DNA of 64,000 bases. Origin: Streptomyces sp. NBC_00820 (GTDB taxonomy: Bacteria; Actinomycetota; Actinomycetes; Streptomycetales; Streptomycetaceae). Position numbers and translations under genes: made by a program. This document shows, piece by piece, positions 53,113 to 64,000 of this stretch (the first letter of the stretch is position 1; the number at the start of each line of letters is the position of its first letter). The stretch lies in contig NZ_CP108882.1 in assembly GCF_036347055.1 (NCBI RefSeq), positions 6,250,001 through 6,314,000 on the forward strand. The letters are read 5' to 3'. The notes beneath the pieces are model-generated. The model saw nothing but the letters and a program-made list of their open reading frames with translations. It was not told the DNA's origin and ran no database searches.

Positions 53113-53655
53113 AGTCCGCTGTGGATCATCGGGCACACCGCGGCGCCGCGCTGGTTCGTCGGCGCGAGCGTGGCGGTCAACACCGCCCTCGTGGTCTGCC
53201 TGCAGGTGCGGGTCAGCCGAGGCATCGACAACAACGCGTCGGCCGGCCGGACAGCGCGCCGCGCGGGGGCGGCGTTCCTCGTCGCCAGTGCTCTCATCGG
53301 GTCGGCGGGCGGCGCGCCCGGATGGCTTGCGGTGGCTGTCGTCGTGCTCGGCGTGGTCGTCCTCACCGTGGGCTAATTTTGGCGCACCGCCGCTTCGTTC
53401 GAGCTGTCCTTCGGCCTTGCCCCGGAGCACGCACAGGGCCAGTACTCGGGTCTGTTCGCCATCGGCCAAGGCCTGTCCGGCGCCATCGGCCCGCCGCTGC
53501 TCGGCCTGGTCTGCCTCGGCTTGGGCACGCGGGGCTGGCTCGTCATGGGATTTGTGTTCCTCGCCGTCGGCCAGGTCGTTCTGCTCGTCGTGAAATGGTC
53601 CGACCGCGTCACGCGTGCACAATCCGGCCCAGGCGGGCGGATGTTCTCTCTGTAG
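53113..53655 (+). pseudogene. Truncated MFS transporter with internal stop
   Basis: C-terminal third of a major-facilitator transporter: hydrophobic segments GAAFLVASALIGSAGGAPGW and LAVAVVVLGVVVLTVG, an in-frame TAA at 53374-53376, then the same frame continues SFELSFGLAPEHAQGQYSGL, FAIGQGLSGAIGPPLLGLVC and LVMGFVFLAVGQVVLLVVKW. No N-terminal half. Confidence 0.82.
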
Positions 53656-53852
53656 GCATCGTGACGAGCAGCGGCGTCCATCGGCAGCGGTCGTCGCGTA
53701 GCACCGTGATGGTTACCGGTGTGGCTTGCCGGGTCTTCGACGTGGGTGCCGATGGTCGACCAGACGCGGTCGGCGTGACACGGCCGACGTCGGACATGCG
53801 AGGCCACTTCGGCAACAACCCTCCGTGATGGCTGACGGATACTCAGACAGCT

Positions 53853-53867
53853 CTGACGTATCGTCAG
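53853..53867. promoter_or_regulatory. TetR-type palindrome, probably orphaned
   Basis: CTGACG-TAT-CGTCAG, perfect. A degenerate second copy (CTGACGGATACTCAG) lies about 20 bp upstream. No TetR gene or intact target remains here; it may be left from the SDR/MFS locus. Confidence 0.5.
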
Positions 53868-53947
53868 TCATTCAAGATCATCTTGCACGTGCGTTGCACA
53901 AGGTGCTGAAAAGCAACAGTGATCAATGAAGAGTCGTGAAGGCGAGT

Positions 53948-54033
53948 TTCCGCAGGTCAGCTGGCATGTTGAAGTGTCGTGCCCCTTGCCTCCAAGGGGC
54001 ACGACACCACGCCGATCAGATGTCCCGGAAGAT
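53948..54033. repeat. Right island boundary repeat (intact murA 3' end and terminator)
   Basis: Partner of 4122-4207: same orientation, no gaps, 73 of 86 identical. Here the repeat is continuous with the complete murA gene, so this is the functional junction. Confidence 0.8.
53973..54006 (-). terminator. murA terminator
   Basis: Perfect 14-bp stem GTGTCGTGCCCCTT/AAGGGGCACGACAC with a 6-nt loop, 10 bp after the murA stop. Confidence 0.9.
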
Positions 54034-55545
54034 CTCGATCTGCGCCCCGATCGAGTTCAGGCGCTCGGCGAGGTCCTCGTAGCCGCGGTTGATGACGTAG
54101 ACGTTGCGCAGCACGGACGTGCCCTCGGCCGCCATCATCGCCAGCAGGACGACGACCGCGGGGCGCAGGGCCGGCGGGCACATCATCTCGGCCGCGCGCC
54201 AGCGGGTCGGGCCCTCGACCAGGACCCGGTGCGGGTCGAGCAACTGGAGCCTGCCGCCCAGGCGGTTGAGGTCCGTGAGGTAGATCGCGCGGTTGTCGTA
54301 GACCCAGTCGTGGATCAGGGTCTGGCCCTGTGCGACGGCCGCGATGGCCGCGAAGAAGGGGACGTTGTCGATGTTGAGGCCGGGGAACGGCATCGGGTGG
54401 ATCTTGTCGATCGGCGCCTCCAGCTTGGAGGGGCGGACCGTCAGGTCGACCAAGCGGGTGCGGCCGTTGTCGGCGAAGTACTCGCGACTGCGGTCGTGGT
54501 CGAGGCCCATCTCCTCCAGGACCGCCAGCTCGATCTCCAGGAACTCGATGGGGACGCGGCGGACCGTCAGTTCCGACTCGGTCACCACGGCGGCGGCGAC
54601 CAGGCTCATCGCCTCGACCGGGTCCTCGGAGGGGGAGTAGTCGACGTCGACGTCGATGTTCGGCACACCGTGCACGGTCAGCGTGGTGGTGCCGATGCCC
54701 TCGACCCGTACGCCCAGGGTCTCCAGGAAGAAGCACAGGTCCTGGACCATGTAGTTGGAGGAGGCGTTGCGGATGACGGTGACGCCGTCGTGGCGGGCGG
54801 CCGCGAGCAGCGCGTTCTCGGTCACCGTGTCGCCGCGCTCGGTCAGGACGATCGGGCGGTCGGGACGGACCGTGCGGTCGACCTGTGCGTGGTACTGGCC
54901 CTCGGTGGCCGCGATGTCGAGGCCGAAGCGGCGCAGTGCGATCATGTGCGGCTCGATGGTCCGCGTGCCGAGGTCGCAGCCGCCCGCGTAGGGAAGCATG
55001 AAGCGGTCCATGCGGTGCAGCAGCGGGCCGAGGAACATGATGATCGAGCGGGTGCGGACGGCCGCCTCCGCGTCGATCGCGGCCATCTCCAGCTCGGCCG
55101 GCGGGACCAGCTCCAGGTCCACGCCGTCGTTGATCCAGCGGGTGCGCACGCCGATGGAGCTGAGCACCTCCAGCAGGCGGTACACCTCCTCGATCCGCGC
55201 CACCCGGCGCAGCACCGTGCGCCCCTTGTTCAGCAGCGACGCGCACAGCAGGGCCACGCACGCGTTCTTGCTGGTCTTGACGTCGATCGCGCCGGACAGC
55301 CGACGGCCGCCGACGACCCGGAGATGCATCGGGCCCGCGTAGCCCAGCGACACGATCTCGCTGTCCAGGGCTTCGCCGATTCGGGCGATCATCTCAAGGC
55401 TGATGTTCTGGTTCCCGCGTTCGATCCGGTTGACGGCGCTCTGGCTGGTGCCCAACGCCTCCGCGAGCTGCGTCTGTGTCCAGCCCCGGTGCTGCCGGGC
55501 GTCACGGATGAGCTTGCCGATGCGTACGAGGTAGTCGTCTGACAT
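54016..55545 (-). CDS. murA: UDP-GlcNAc 1-carboxyvinyltransferase (MurA paralogue) with N-terminal HTH
   Basis: 509 aa, ATG 55545. Residues ~8-65 form an XRE HTH (WTQTQLAEALGTSQSAVNRI), absent from classical MurA. The EPSP-synthase fold follows: SKNACVALLCASLL (catalytic Lys-Asn pair kept), PYAGGCDLGTRTIEPHM (fosfomycin-target Cys kept). By eye, the FPTD motif that carries the catalytic Asp is FPGLNIDN, so that Asp seems replaced. The enzyme normally makes the first committed peptidoglycan precursor; this paralogue may be specialised or regulatory. The pair murA-like/aconitase matches my memory of the S. coelicolor SCO5998-SCO5999 order. Its 3' end is the island insertion site. Confidence 0.88.
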   Translation of the reverse strand: MSDDYLVRIGKLIRDARQHRGWTQTQLAEALGTSQSAVNRIERGNQNISLEMIARIGEALDSEIVSLGYAGPMHLRVVGGRRLSGAIDVKTSKNACVALLCASLLNKGRTVLRRVARIEEVYRLLEVLSSIGVRTRWINDGVDLELVPPAELEMAAIDAEAAVRTRSIIMFLGPLLHRMDRFMLPYAGGCDLGTRTIEPHMIALRRFGLDIAATEGQYHAQVDRTVRPDRPIVLTERGDTVTENALLAAARHDGVTVIRNASSNYMVQDLCFFLETLGVRVEGIGTTTLTVHGVPNIDVDVDYSPSEDPVEAMSLVAAAVVTESELTVRRVPIEFLEIELAVLEEMGLDHDRSREYFADNGRTRLVDLTVRPSKLEAPIDKIHPMPFPGLNIDNVPFFAAIAAVAQGQTLIHDWVYDNRAIYLTDLNRLGGRLQLLDPHRVLVEGPTRWRAAEMMCPPALRPAVVVLLAMMAAEGTSVLRNVYVINRGYEDLAERLNSIGAQIEIFRDI

Positions 55546-55557
55546 GAGGTTGAGGCT

Positions 55558-55573
55558 ATCTCAGATATGAGAT
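55558..55573. promoter_or_regulatory. Palindrome upstream of murA
   Basis: ATCTCAGATATGAGAT, 12 bp before the ATG. A candidate operator for the HTH domain of the MurA protein itself or another regulator. Confidence 0.5.
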
Positions 55574-56081
55574 GGCGCCTCCCGGGGGGTCCATTCGGGT
55601 GACGGCACGTCAGTGACCTGCGGTTTTGCGGGGTGTTGCTACATCTTGCCGGATTCGTCCTTCAATGGTTCACTCTTCCGCTTTGGCTCAACATTCACCG
55701 GTATGAGTGGCAACTCTTTCGTGCGTCCGGGTGAAGGTGGAGAAGGGGTGCGGCTCGAGAGTGGCCGCCGGAAGGGGTGTCGTTGCCCGTCATGCCTGCC
55801 ATGCCCGTCATGCCTGCCATGCCGGCTGCGGTGCCGCTGTCCGCGCCAGGTGTCCCGCGCGGGCCTGCGTGGCGGGTAGTGGTGTTGCACGTGGACGTGG
55901 ACCCCGCCTGGTGCCCCGCGTGGGCGTGCGTGGCGGGCGCGCATGGGTGGGCGCATGTGTGGGCGCATGCGCGGGCGTTCCGTACGTGAGGGCGGGCCTG
56001 CGGCGCGCCCTATGGCCCCCGCGGTCCCGCGGCCCCGTGACCCGTCCGGGCATGACCATCCAGCCCCCATGTACTAGAGTT
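55574..56081. other. murA-acnA intergenic with short repeats
   Basis: No gene seen. Contains two adjacent identical 18-bp units CCCGTCATGCCTGCCATG (55786-55821) and a GC-rich stretch of GGGCGCATG-like repeats (about 55935-55975). Confidence 0.5.
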
Positions 56082-56099
56082 ATCTCGACATCGAGATAT
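56082..56099. promoter_or_regulatory. Near-perfect 18-bp dyad upstream of aconitase, TamR-like
   Basis: TATCTCGACATCGAGATA, symmetric except at the centre. A MarR-type operator shape. From memory, the S. coelicolor MarR-family regulator TamR controls aconitase through a site of this kind in response to aconitate/citrate; the exact match was not checked. Confidence 0.6.
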
Positions 56100-56142
56100 C
56101 TGCCCAGGCGTACCGCAGCTGCCCACCCTAGTAAGGGTTAAC

Positions 56143-56161
56143 TAACTTAGCCTTACCTTAG
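56143..56161. promoter_or_regulatory. Iron box (DmdR/IdeR-type)
   Basis: CTAACTTAGCCTTACCTTA; its reverse complement TAAGGTAAGGCTAAGTTAG fits the consensus TTAGGTTAGGCTAACCTAA at 14 of 19 positions. Placed 67 bp before the aconitase start. Confidence 0.65.
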
Positions 56162-58948
<2,787 letters not shown>

Positions 58949-58980
58949 GCGGTCGGGCCGGCGTCACGGCACAGCGGTCG

Positions 58981-59014
58981 AGGGCCGCACTCCCGGTCAC
59001 GGGGGTGCGGCCCT
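58981..59014 (+). terminator. acnA terminator
   Basis: 14-bp stem AGGGCCGCACTCCC/GGGGGTGCGGCCCT (one G-T pair) and a 6-nt loop, 32 bp after the stop. Confidence 0.88.
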
Positions 59015-59321
59015 TCGCCGCTCTGGGCGGACCCGGCGAGCAGTGCGCACCGGGTCCGCGAGCCGGGCGAGTGAGGGGGGTGGGGTCCCCGCCCGGGTGG
59101 TGCTGGTCTTGCGGTTGTCGCGAAGCCCGTGCGCATCGCGGGCCGTGAGGCCGTGAGGGCCGTGCGGGCCTTGCGAGTGACGCGGGTGTCGCGGATCTGG
59201 CAGGTCTCGCAAGCGTTGCAGGTCGCGCAGGTCGCGTACGTGTCGGCGATGTCGCAGGTCGCGCGGGTGTTGCGTGGCTTGTGCGGCGAGGTTCCGCGCG
59301 GGTCTCGCCGGGGTGGAGCAC
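59015..59321. other. Intergenic with degenerate GCAGGTCGCG-like repeats
   Basis: About 59155-59300 is built of irregular repeats of the type GCAGGTCGCG/GCGGGTGTCGC. No supported gene. Confidence 0.4.
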
Positions 59322-59378
59322 GACAACGTTGTCTGATGGTTTTCACATGACTTTACCGCCTCAATCGACAACGATGTC
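59322..59378. promoter_or_regulatory. Two LacI-type operators upstream of the GH92 gene
   Basis: GACAACGTTGTC (59322-59333, perfect palindrome) and GACAACGATGTC (59367-59378, one central mismatch), 45 bp apart centre to centre. This is the usual operator shape for LacI-family sugar regulators in streptomycetes. Confidence 0.6.
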
Positions 59379-59548
59379 AACCCACTTGAGGTAGCCCGAC
59401 GGGGTGAAACAGGGTGAACCCGGGGGAACTGTGCCGATGCCTGCGCGGGCGTACGCGGTCTTCCGTGGTACGGGTGGCGCACGTTACTGTCCCTGCGGCT
59501 TGTGCGACCGGTGGTGCGCGACCCGTCCGTAAGGAGAAGGGCCGCGCC

Positions 59549-62500
59549 ATGCGTTTTCGCCCCCTGTCCCTGCTGCTGGCCGCCGTGCTCGCGGCCGGTG
59601 GCGCCACCCCCGCCCTCGCGGCGAGCGCCGCTCCCCCCGACCTGGTCAAGGACCCGACGTCGTACGTCGATCCGCTGATCGGCACCAGCAACGGCGGCGA
59701 CACCTTCCCCGGTGCCGTCGTGCCGTTCGGCATGCTCTCCTGGAGCCCGGAGAACACCAGAGGTGACGCGACCAGAACCGCCGCGCCCGGCGGCTACCAG
59801 TACGACGCCACCCGGATCCGCGGTTTCAGCCTGACCCACATGTCCGGCACCGGCTGCGCGGGCGGCAGCGGTGACATCCCCGTCTTCCCGTACGCGGGCG
59901 AGGTCACCTCCTCACCGGCGAGCGACACCAAGGACGCCGTCTACGCCTCGGACTTCAAGCACGCCGACGAGAGCGCCGAGCCAGGCCACTACAAGGTGGG
60001 CCTCGCCTCCGGTGTGACCGCGGACCTGACCGCGACCAGTCGCACGGGCTCGGCCCGCTTCACCTACCCGGCCGACAAGCCCGCCTCGCTGCTCGTCCGC
60101 ACCGCCAACTCCGAGGTGGGGTCGCAGGACTCGACGGTGTCCATCGACCCGGGCACCCGTACGGTCTCGGGCTCGGTCACCTCGGGGAACTTCTGCGGCT
60201 ACCTCGACCCGGAGGGCCAACGCTCCTACTACACCCTGTACTTCACCGCCCGTTTCGACCGCGCCTTCACAGCGTCCGGCACCTGGCAGGACGAAAAGCT
60301 GAACCCGGGCTCCACGAACGCCTCCGGTGGTACCGGCGGCTTCTCGCACGGCGGCCGGCCCGTCGCGGGCAAGGGAGCCGGCGGGTACGTCCGGTTCGCG
60401 CCCGGCACCGGAGCGGTGAACGTCAAGGTCGGTATCTCCTACGTCAGTCAGCGGGCCGCCGAGGCCAACCTCAGGGCCGAGAACCCGCCCGGCCGCTCCT
60501 TCGGCGCCGTCCGGGAAGCGGCCCACCGCGCCTGGCGCGACCGGCTCGCCGCCATCCGGGTCGGCGGCGGCACCGACGGCGACCGCACCACCTTCTACAC
60601 CGCGCTCTACCACTCCCTGCTGCACCCCAACGTCATCAGCGACGCCGACGGCCGCTACCGGGGCAGCGACGGCACGGTCCACCGGGTGGGGCACGGTCAC
60701 CGCGCCCAGTACGGCACCTTCTCCGGCTGGGACGTCTACCGCGACCAGGTGCAGCTGCTGACCCTCCTCGACCCGCGAACCGGCTCGGACATCGCGCAGT
60801 CGCTGTACGAACTCGCCCGGCAGAACGGCGGGACCTGGGACCGCTGGCTGCACGGCGCGAGCGGCACCCACGTGATGAACGGCGACCCCTCGCCCACCGC
60901 GCTGGCCGGCATCCGCGCCTTCGGCGGCACCGGATTCGACCTCGAGGGCGCCCTGGACTCCCTGGTCGAGGCGGCGACCGTCCCGACCCCGGCGGACCTG
61001 TCCGCGTCCGGGAAGCCGGTGCTGTCGGTCGGTCAGAGACCCTCGCTCGACAGGTACCTCAAGCTGCACTACATGCCCAGCGTCTCCAACGCCTGGGGCG
61101 GTGCCGCCGAGACCCTGGAGATGTCCACCGCCGACTTCTCCCTCTCCCAACTCGCCCGCGCGGCAGGGCGGAAGGACACCGCCGCCGACTTCGCCCGCCG
61201 CGCCCAGTGGTGGCAGAACAACTTCAACATCGCGGCAGATCCGAGCGGCGGCTACAGCGCCAACCGCAAGGCGGACGGCAGTTGGGTCACCGGATTCACC
61301 CCGGACACCGGCAACGGCTTCGTGGAGGGAAGCGCCGCCCAGTACACCTGGATGGTCCAGCACAACCCAGCCGGGCTCTTCGCCGCGATGGGCGGCACGG
61401 ACAAGGCCCTCGCGCGGCTCGACTCCTTCTTCCACACCGCCGACGGCGCCTGGGCCTTCACCGGCAACGGCGGCACCAAGTCCGAACTCGACAACGAGCC
61501 CTCGCTCAACGTCCCCTACCTGTACGACTACGCGGGTGCCCCGTACAAGGCGCAGGAGACGGTCCGCGCGGCCATGCGGCAGCTGTGGTCGACCAGGCCG
61601 GACGGCATCCCCGGCAACGACGACCTCGGCGCGATGTCTGCCTGGTACGTCTTCTCCGCCATGGGCATGTACCCCCAGGTCCCCTCCCGTGCTGAACTCG
61701 TGCTGGCTTCACCGCTGTTCGAGCGTGTCGAGATCAAGCGCCCGCACGGCAACGACATCTCCATCCGGGCCGCGGGAGCGGCTGCCGACGCGCCTTACGT
61801 GCACTCCCTGAAGGTCAACGGCCGCTCCAGCGACCGGCCTTGGCTGCCCGCCTCGTTCGTGCGGGACGGCGGCCGCCTGGACTACACCCTCGCCGCCACC
61901 CCGGACCGCACCTGGGGCGCCGGCTCCCCGCCGCCGTCCTTCCGGGAGGGCGAGCAGCCGTACCAGATCGGTGTCGGCCCCACCGCCGCCACCCTGGCAC
62001 CCGGCGAGAGCGCGAAGATCGGCATCCGCGCGCTTGCGCTGAGCGGCGGCACCGGACCCGAGGTGCGCTTCAAGGTCCAGACCCCGCCCGGGGTCACGGC
62101 CACGCCCGCCGAGGGCACGGTCACCGACGGCGACCGGCAGATCACCCTCGCCGCGGCCGAGGACGCCACCCAGGGATTCGCCACGGCGGACGTCACGGTG
62201 ACCTCGGGCGACACCTCCTACGAACAGCCCGTCTCACTGACCGTGGCCGCCCCGGGTACCCTGCTCGCCGCCTACAACAGCACCGGGATCTCGGACGACC
62301 AGGGCGACCACGACGAGGCCGACTACGACGGCGGCGGCTGGAGTTACTCCCGCCAGGCCCTCGCCGACGCGGGCCTCACCCCCGGCAGGCAGGCCACGAC
62401 CGGCGGCCTCACCTTCAACTGGCCCGACTCGCCCGCCGGGCGTGCGGACAACGCCTCGGCCACCGGCCAGACCGTCGAACTCGGCACACCGGCAGCCAAG

Positions 62501-62815
62501 TTGTCGTTCATCGGCAGCGCGGTCAACGGCAACCAGCAGACCAAGGCCACCGTCACCTACACCGACGGCACGACCGGCACCGTCGACCTCTCCTTCACCG
62601 ACTGGACCGTCGGAGGAGGCGGCGGGACCGTCCAGTACGGCAACGAGGTCGTCGCCAAGGCGGCCTACCGCAATGTCGCGGGCGCCGACAAGGACCCGGT
62701 GGCGACCTACGTCTTCGCGACCGCGCCGTTCGCCGCGCCGGACGGCAAGAAGGTGAAGAGCGTCCGCCTCCCGCAGAACGCGGACCTGCACGTGTTCACG
62801 ATCGCCACGAGCTGA
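59549..62815 (+). CDS. Secreted GH92 alpha-mannosidase
   Basis: 1088 aa from ATG 59549; the upstream extension of the frame lacks a signal. Signal peptide 1-27 (MRFRPLSLLLAAVLAAGG, cut after ALA). GH92 N- and C-domains span about 35-770: VDPLIGTSNGGDTFPGAVVP, YHSLLHPNV, FSGWDVYRDQ, the catalytic-acid region VEGSAAQYTWMVQHN and the base region PGNDDLGAMSAWYVFSAMGM. A NEW3-like beta domain (~810-905) and a C-terminal carbohydrate-binding-like domain follow. Exo-acting, calcium-dependent; likely trims mannans or N-glycans outside the cell. Confidence 0.93.
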   Translation: MRFRPLSLLLAAVLAAGGATPALAASAAPPDLVKDPTSYVDPLIGTSNGGDTFPGAVVPFGMLSWSPENTRGDATRTAAPGGYQYDATRIRGFSLTHMSGTGCAGGSGDIPVFPYAGEVTSSPASDTKDAVYASDFKHADESAEPGHYKVGLASGVTADLTATSRTGSARFTYPADKPASLLVRTANSEVGSQDSTVSIDPGTRTVSGSVTSGNFCGYLDPEGQRSYYTLYFTARFDRAFTASGTWQDEKLNPGSTNASGGTGGFSHGGRPVAGKGAGGYVRFAPGTGAVNVKVGISYVSQRAAEANLRAENPPGRSFGAVREAAHRAWRDRLAAIRVGGGTDGDRTTFYTALYHSLLHPNVISDADGRYRGSDGTVHRVGHGHRAQYGTFSGWDVYRDQVQLLTLLDPRTGSDIAQSLYELARQNGGTWDRWLHGASGTHVMNGDPSPTALAGIRAFGGTGFDLEGALDSLVEAATVPTPADLSASGKPVLSVGQRPSLDRYLKLHYMPSVSNAWGGAAETLEMSTADFSLSQLARAAGRKDTAADFARRAQWWQNNFNIAADPSGGYSANRKADGSWVTGFTPDTGNGFVEGSAAQYTWMVQHNPAGLFAAMGGTDKALARLDSFFHTADGAWAFTGNGGTKSELDNEPSLNVPYLYDYAGAPYKAQETVRAAMRQLWSTRPDGIPGNDDLGAMSAWYVFSAMGMYPQVPSRAELVLASPLFERVEIKRPHGNDISIRAAGAAADAPYVHSLKVNGRSSDRPWLPASFVRDGGRLDYTLAATPDRTWGAGSPPPSFREGEQPYQIGVGPTAATLAPGESAKIGIRALALSGGTGPEVRFKVQTPPGVTATPAEGTVTDGDRQITLAAAEDATQGFATADVTVTSGDTSYEQPVSLTVAAPGTLLAAYNSTGISDDQGDHDEADYDGGGWSYSRQALADAGLTPGRQATTGGLTFNWPDSPAGRADNASATGQTVELGTPAAKLSFIGSAVNGNQQTKATVTYTDGTTGTVDLSFTDWTVGGGGGTVQYGNEVVAKAAYRNVAGADKDPVATYVFATAPFAAPDGKKVKSVRLPQNADLHVFTIATS

Positions 62816-62873
62816 GCCACCGCACGCCGATCGCACCCCGACCGTATGACGGCGGACCGACGGCGGCATGAAG

Positions 62874-62903
62874 AAGGGGCGGACCCACATGGGCCCGCCC
62901 CTT
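62874..62903. terminator. Terminator between the two GH92 genes
   Basis: Stem AAGGGGCGG/CCGCCCCTT plus inner CCC/GGG and an ACAT loop; lies between convergent genes. Confidence 0.85.
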
Positions 62904-62922
62904 CCCCGTGCCCCTGGGGGCG

Positions 62923-64000
62923 TCAGGCCAGCAGTTCCACCTCCGCCAGCGTCGACTCGCCGTCCAGCACCAGCCGGTACTTCGCGTACGAGCCCGGCGT
63001 GGCGATGGTGAACGCGCGGGTCTGCCGGTCCCACGCGAACGACTCACCGCCGCGGTGGTCCAGCGTCTTCCACGTGGTGCCGTCCGCCGAGCCCTGGAGG
63101 GTCCAGCCGGCCGGTGCCCTGGCGTGGTCCGCCGAGGAGGTCAGCGTGTACTGGACGGGCTTCACGGCGCCGGTGACCGGAAGGTCCACCGCGGTGACCG
63201 TGGCCTCCGTCGCCGAGGTGTTGTCGAACAGGGCGCCGTCGCCCTTGAGGACGTCCGCGCGCGGTGCCGGCACCTTGTCGTCCTGGGTGACGGAGACCGG
63301 GGCGGCATGCTTGCCCGTGCCCCACGCCGACGGCTTGGAGCCCATGGAGAACTCCAGCACCCCGCCCTTGGACAGCAGCGAGTGGGGGAGCGAAGTCGAG
63401 CTCCAGGAGCGGCCGTTGACCTTCACACTCTGCACGTACACGTTCTTCGTGCTGTTGCGCGGCGCCTTGATCACCAGGTCGTGGCCGTTCTCCAGGTGCA
63501 CGGTCGCCTTCTTGAACAGCGGCGAGCCGATGGAGTATTCGCCGCTGCCCATGACCAGCGGGTAGAAGCCGAGCGAGGAGAAGAGGTACCAGGCCGACTG
63601 CTCGCCGTTGTCCTCGTCGCCGTGGTAGCCCTGCCCGATCTCGCTGCCGGTGTAGAGGCGGGAGAGCGCCTCACGGACGGTCGACTGCGCCTTCCAGGGC
63701 TCGCCTGCCGCGTCGTACATGTAGATCACGTGGTGCGCCACCTGGTTGGAGTGGCCGTACATGCCCAACCGGACGTCCCGCGCCTCGGTCATCTCGTGGA
63801 TGACACCGCCGTAGGAGCCGACGTGGTCCGGGGAGGCGGTCTCCGGCGTGGCGAAGTACTCGTCGAGCTTGTCCGCGAGGCCGGCGCGGCCGCCGTAGAG
63901 GTTGGCCAGGCCCCGGCTGTCCTGCGGGGCGGTGAAGGCGTAGCCCCAGCCGTTGGTCTCCGTGTAGTCGTAACCCCACACGCGCGGGTCGTACTTGGCG
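62923..64000 (-). CDS. Second GH92 alpha-mannosidase, partial (N-terminus beyond window)
   Basis: At least 359 aa; the frame runs off the right edge. GH92 C-domain: VWGYDYTETNGWGYAFTAPQ, GYHGDEDNGEQSAWYLFSSL and GEYSIGSPLF. The C-terminal ~150 residues form an F5/8-type-C/discoidin-like module (FDNTSATEATVTAVDLPVTG, GWTLQGSADGTTWKTLD, YRLVLDG). Convergent with the first GH92 gene; together a mannan-degrading pair. Confidence 0.92.
   Translation of the reverse strand, partial: AKYDPRVWGYDYTETNGWGYAFTAPQDSRGLANLYGGRAGLADKLDEYFATPETASPDHVGSYGGVIHEMTEARDVRLGMYGHSNQVAHHVIYMYDAAGEPWKAQSTVREALSRLYTGSEIGQGYHGDEDNGEQSAWYLFSSLGFYPLVMGSGEYSIGSPLFKKATVHLENGHDLVIKAPRNSTKNVYVQSVKVNGRSWSSTSLPHSLLSKGGVLEFSMGSKPSAWGTGKHAAPVSVTQDDKVPAPRADVLKGDGALFDNTSATEATVTAVDLPVTGAVKPVQYTLTSSADHARAPAGWTLQGSADGTTWKTLDHRGGESFAWDRQTRAFTIATPGSYAKYRLVLDGESTLAEVELLA

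Noticed and set aside
4122..54033. An integrase or transposase for the island
   Set aside because: Looked for tyrosine and serine recombinases and DDE transposases in the translated frames and found none; mobility is therefore not claimed.
55786..55821. Possible CRISPR or minisatellite
   Set aside because: Only two 18-bp units without spacers.
59155..59300. Possible CRISPR-like array of GCAGGTCGCG units
   Set aside because: Irregular unit length and no conserved repeat-spacer pattern; low-complexity GC sequence.
59367..59383. GACAACGATGTCAACCC before GH92 as a sixth island dyad
   Set aside because: It lacks the GTTGAC left arm and forms a GACAACG/TGTC palindrome instead, so it belongs to a LacI-type operator outside the island.

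Overview
The window is high-GC actinobacterial DNA, almost certainly Streptomyces. Evidence: strong third-position G/C bias, GTG/TTG starts with GTGA/ATGA overlaps, a DUF397 plus XRE/DUF5753 pair, a MurA with an N-terminal helix-turn-helix, an AcnA-type aconitase behind an iron box, and secreted GH92 mannosidases. No rRNA, tRNA, CRISPR array or integrase was recognised.

Layout. (1) 1-4042: the 3' end of a secondary-metabolite cluster. It holds a stand-alone ketosynthase-like protein, a P450, an MbtH-like protein and a formyltransferase; the first three are translationally coupled. (2) About 4.1-54.0 kb: a roughly 49.8-kb genomic island. It is bounded by an ungapped 86-bp direct repeat (4122-4207 and 53948-54033, 13 mismatches) made of the last codons and terminator of murA. 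(3) 54.0-64.0 kb: ordinary chromosome, with murA-like, aconitase and two GH92 mannosidases (the second cut by the window edge).

The island is packed with nucleic-acid-processing genes in five operons: an HTH/N6-methylase-like gene (4683-6338); mcrB-mcrC-RelE-like/UvrD helicase (11766-6395, minus); a dedicated sigma factor followed by drmA, drmB and a short UvrD-like helicase (12086-19948); a TPR/94-aa/GrpE-like/Hsp70-zinc-ribbon chaperone operon (27346-21907, minus); and a giant Ser/Thr kinase-helicase-DUF1998-nuclease fusion with drmD-like SNF2 helicase and drmMI-like methylase (50059-36520, minus). Upstream of all five lies a version of one dyad, GTTGAC-N3-GTCAAC followed by CG, overlapping the -35 position. 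The operons are spread over 45 kb and on both strands, so this points to one regulon and possibly one large DISARM-related defence system. A 544-aa coiled-coil protein sits beside the giant gene.

Between these operons lie independent modules: XRE-ImmA/PIN, a CoiA-like protein, an AbiE-type pair, a small sigma factor with accessory genes, an anti-sigma-type ATPase with XRE/DUF397, and an EcsC-family protein. Decayed fragments are also present: a copy of the 94-aa chaperone-operon gene, PIN and ATPase relics, and SDR and MFS pseudogenes at the right edge. They show repeated insertion and loss.

Working model (inference): the methylase components mark self DNA; the DrmA/DrmB and kinase-helicase machines, McrBC and the UvrD-like helicases sense and process foreign DNA; the Hsp70/GrpE/TPR set assembles or controls them; and the island sigma factor or a dyad-binding regulator switches the set on together.
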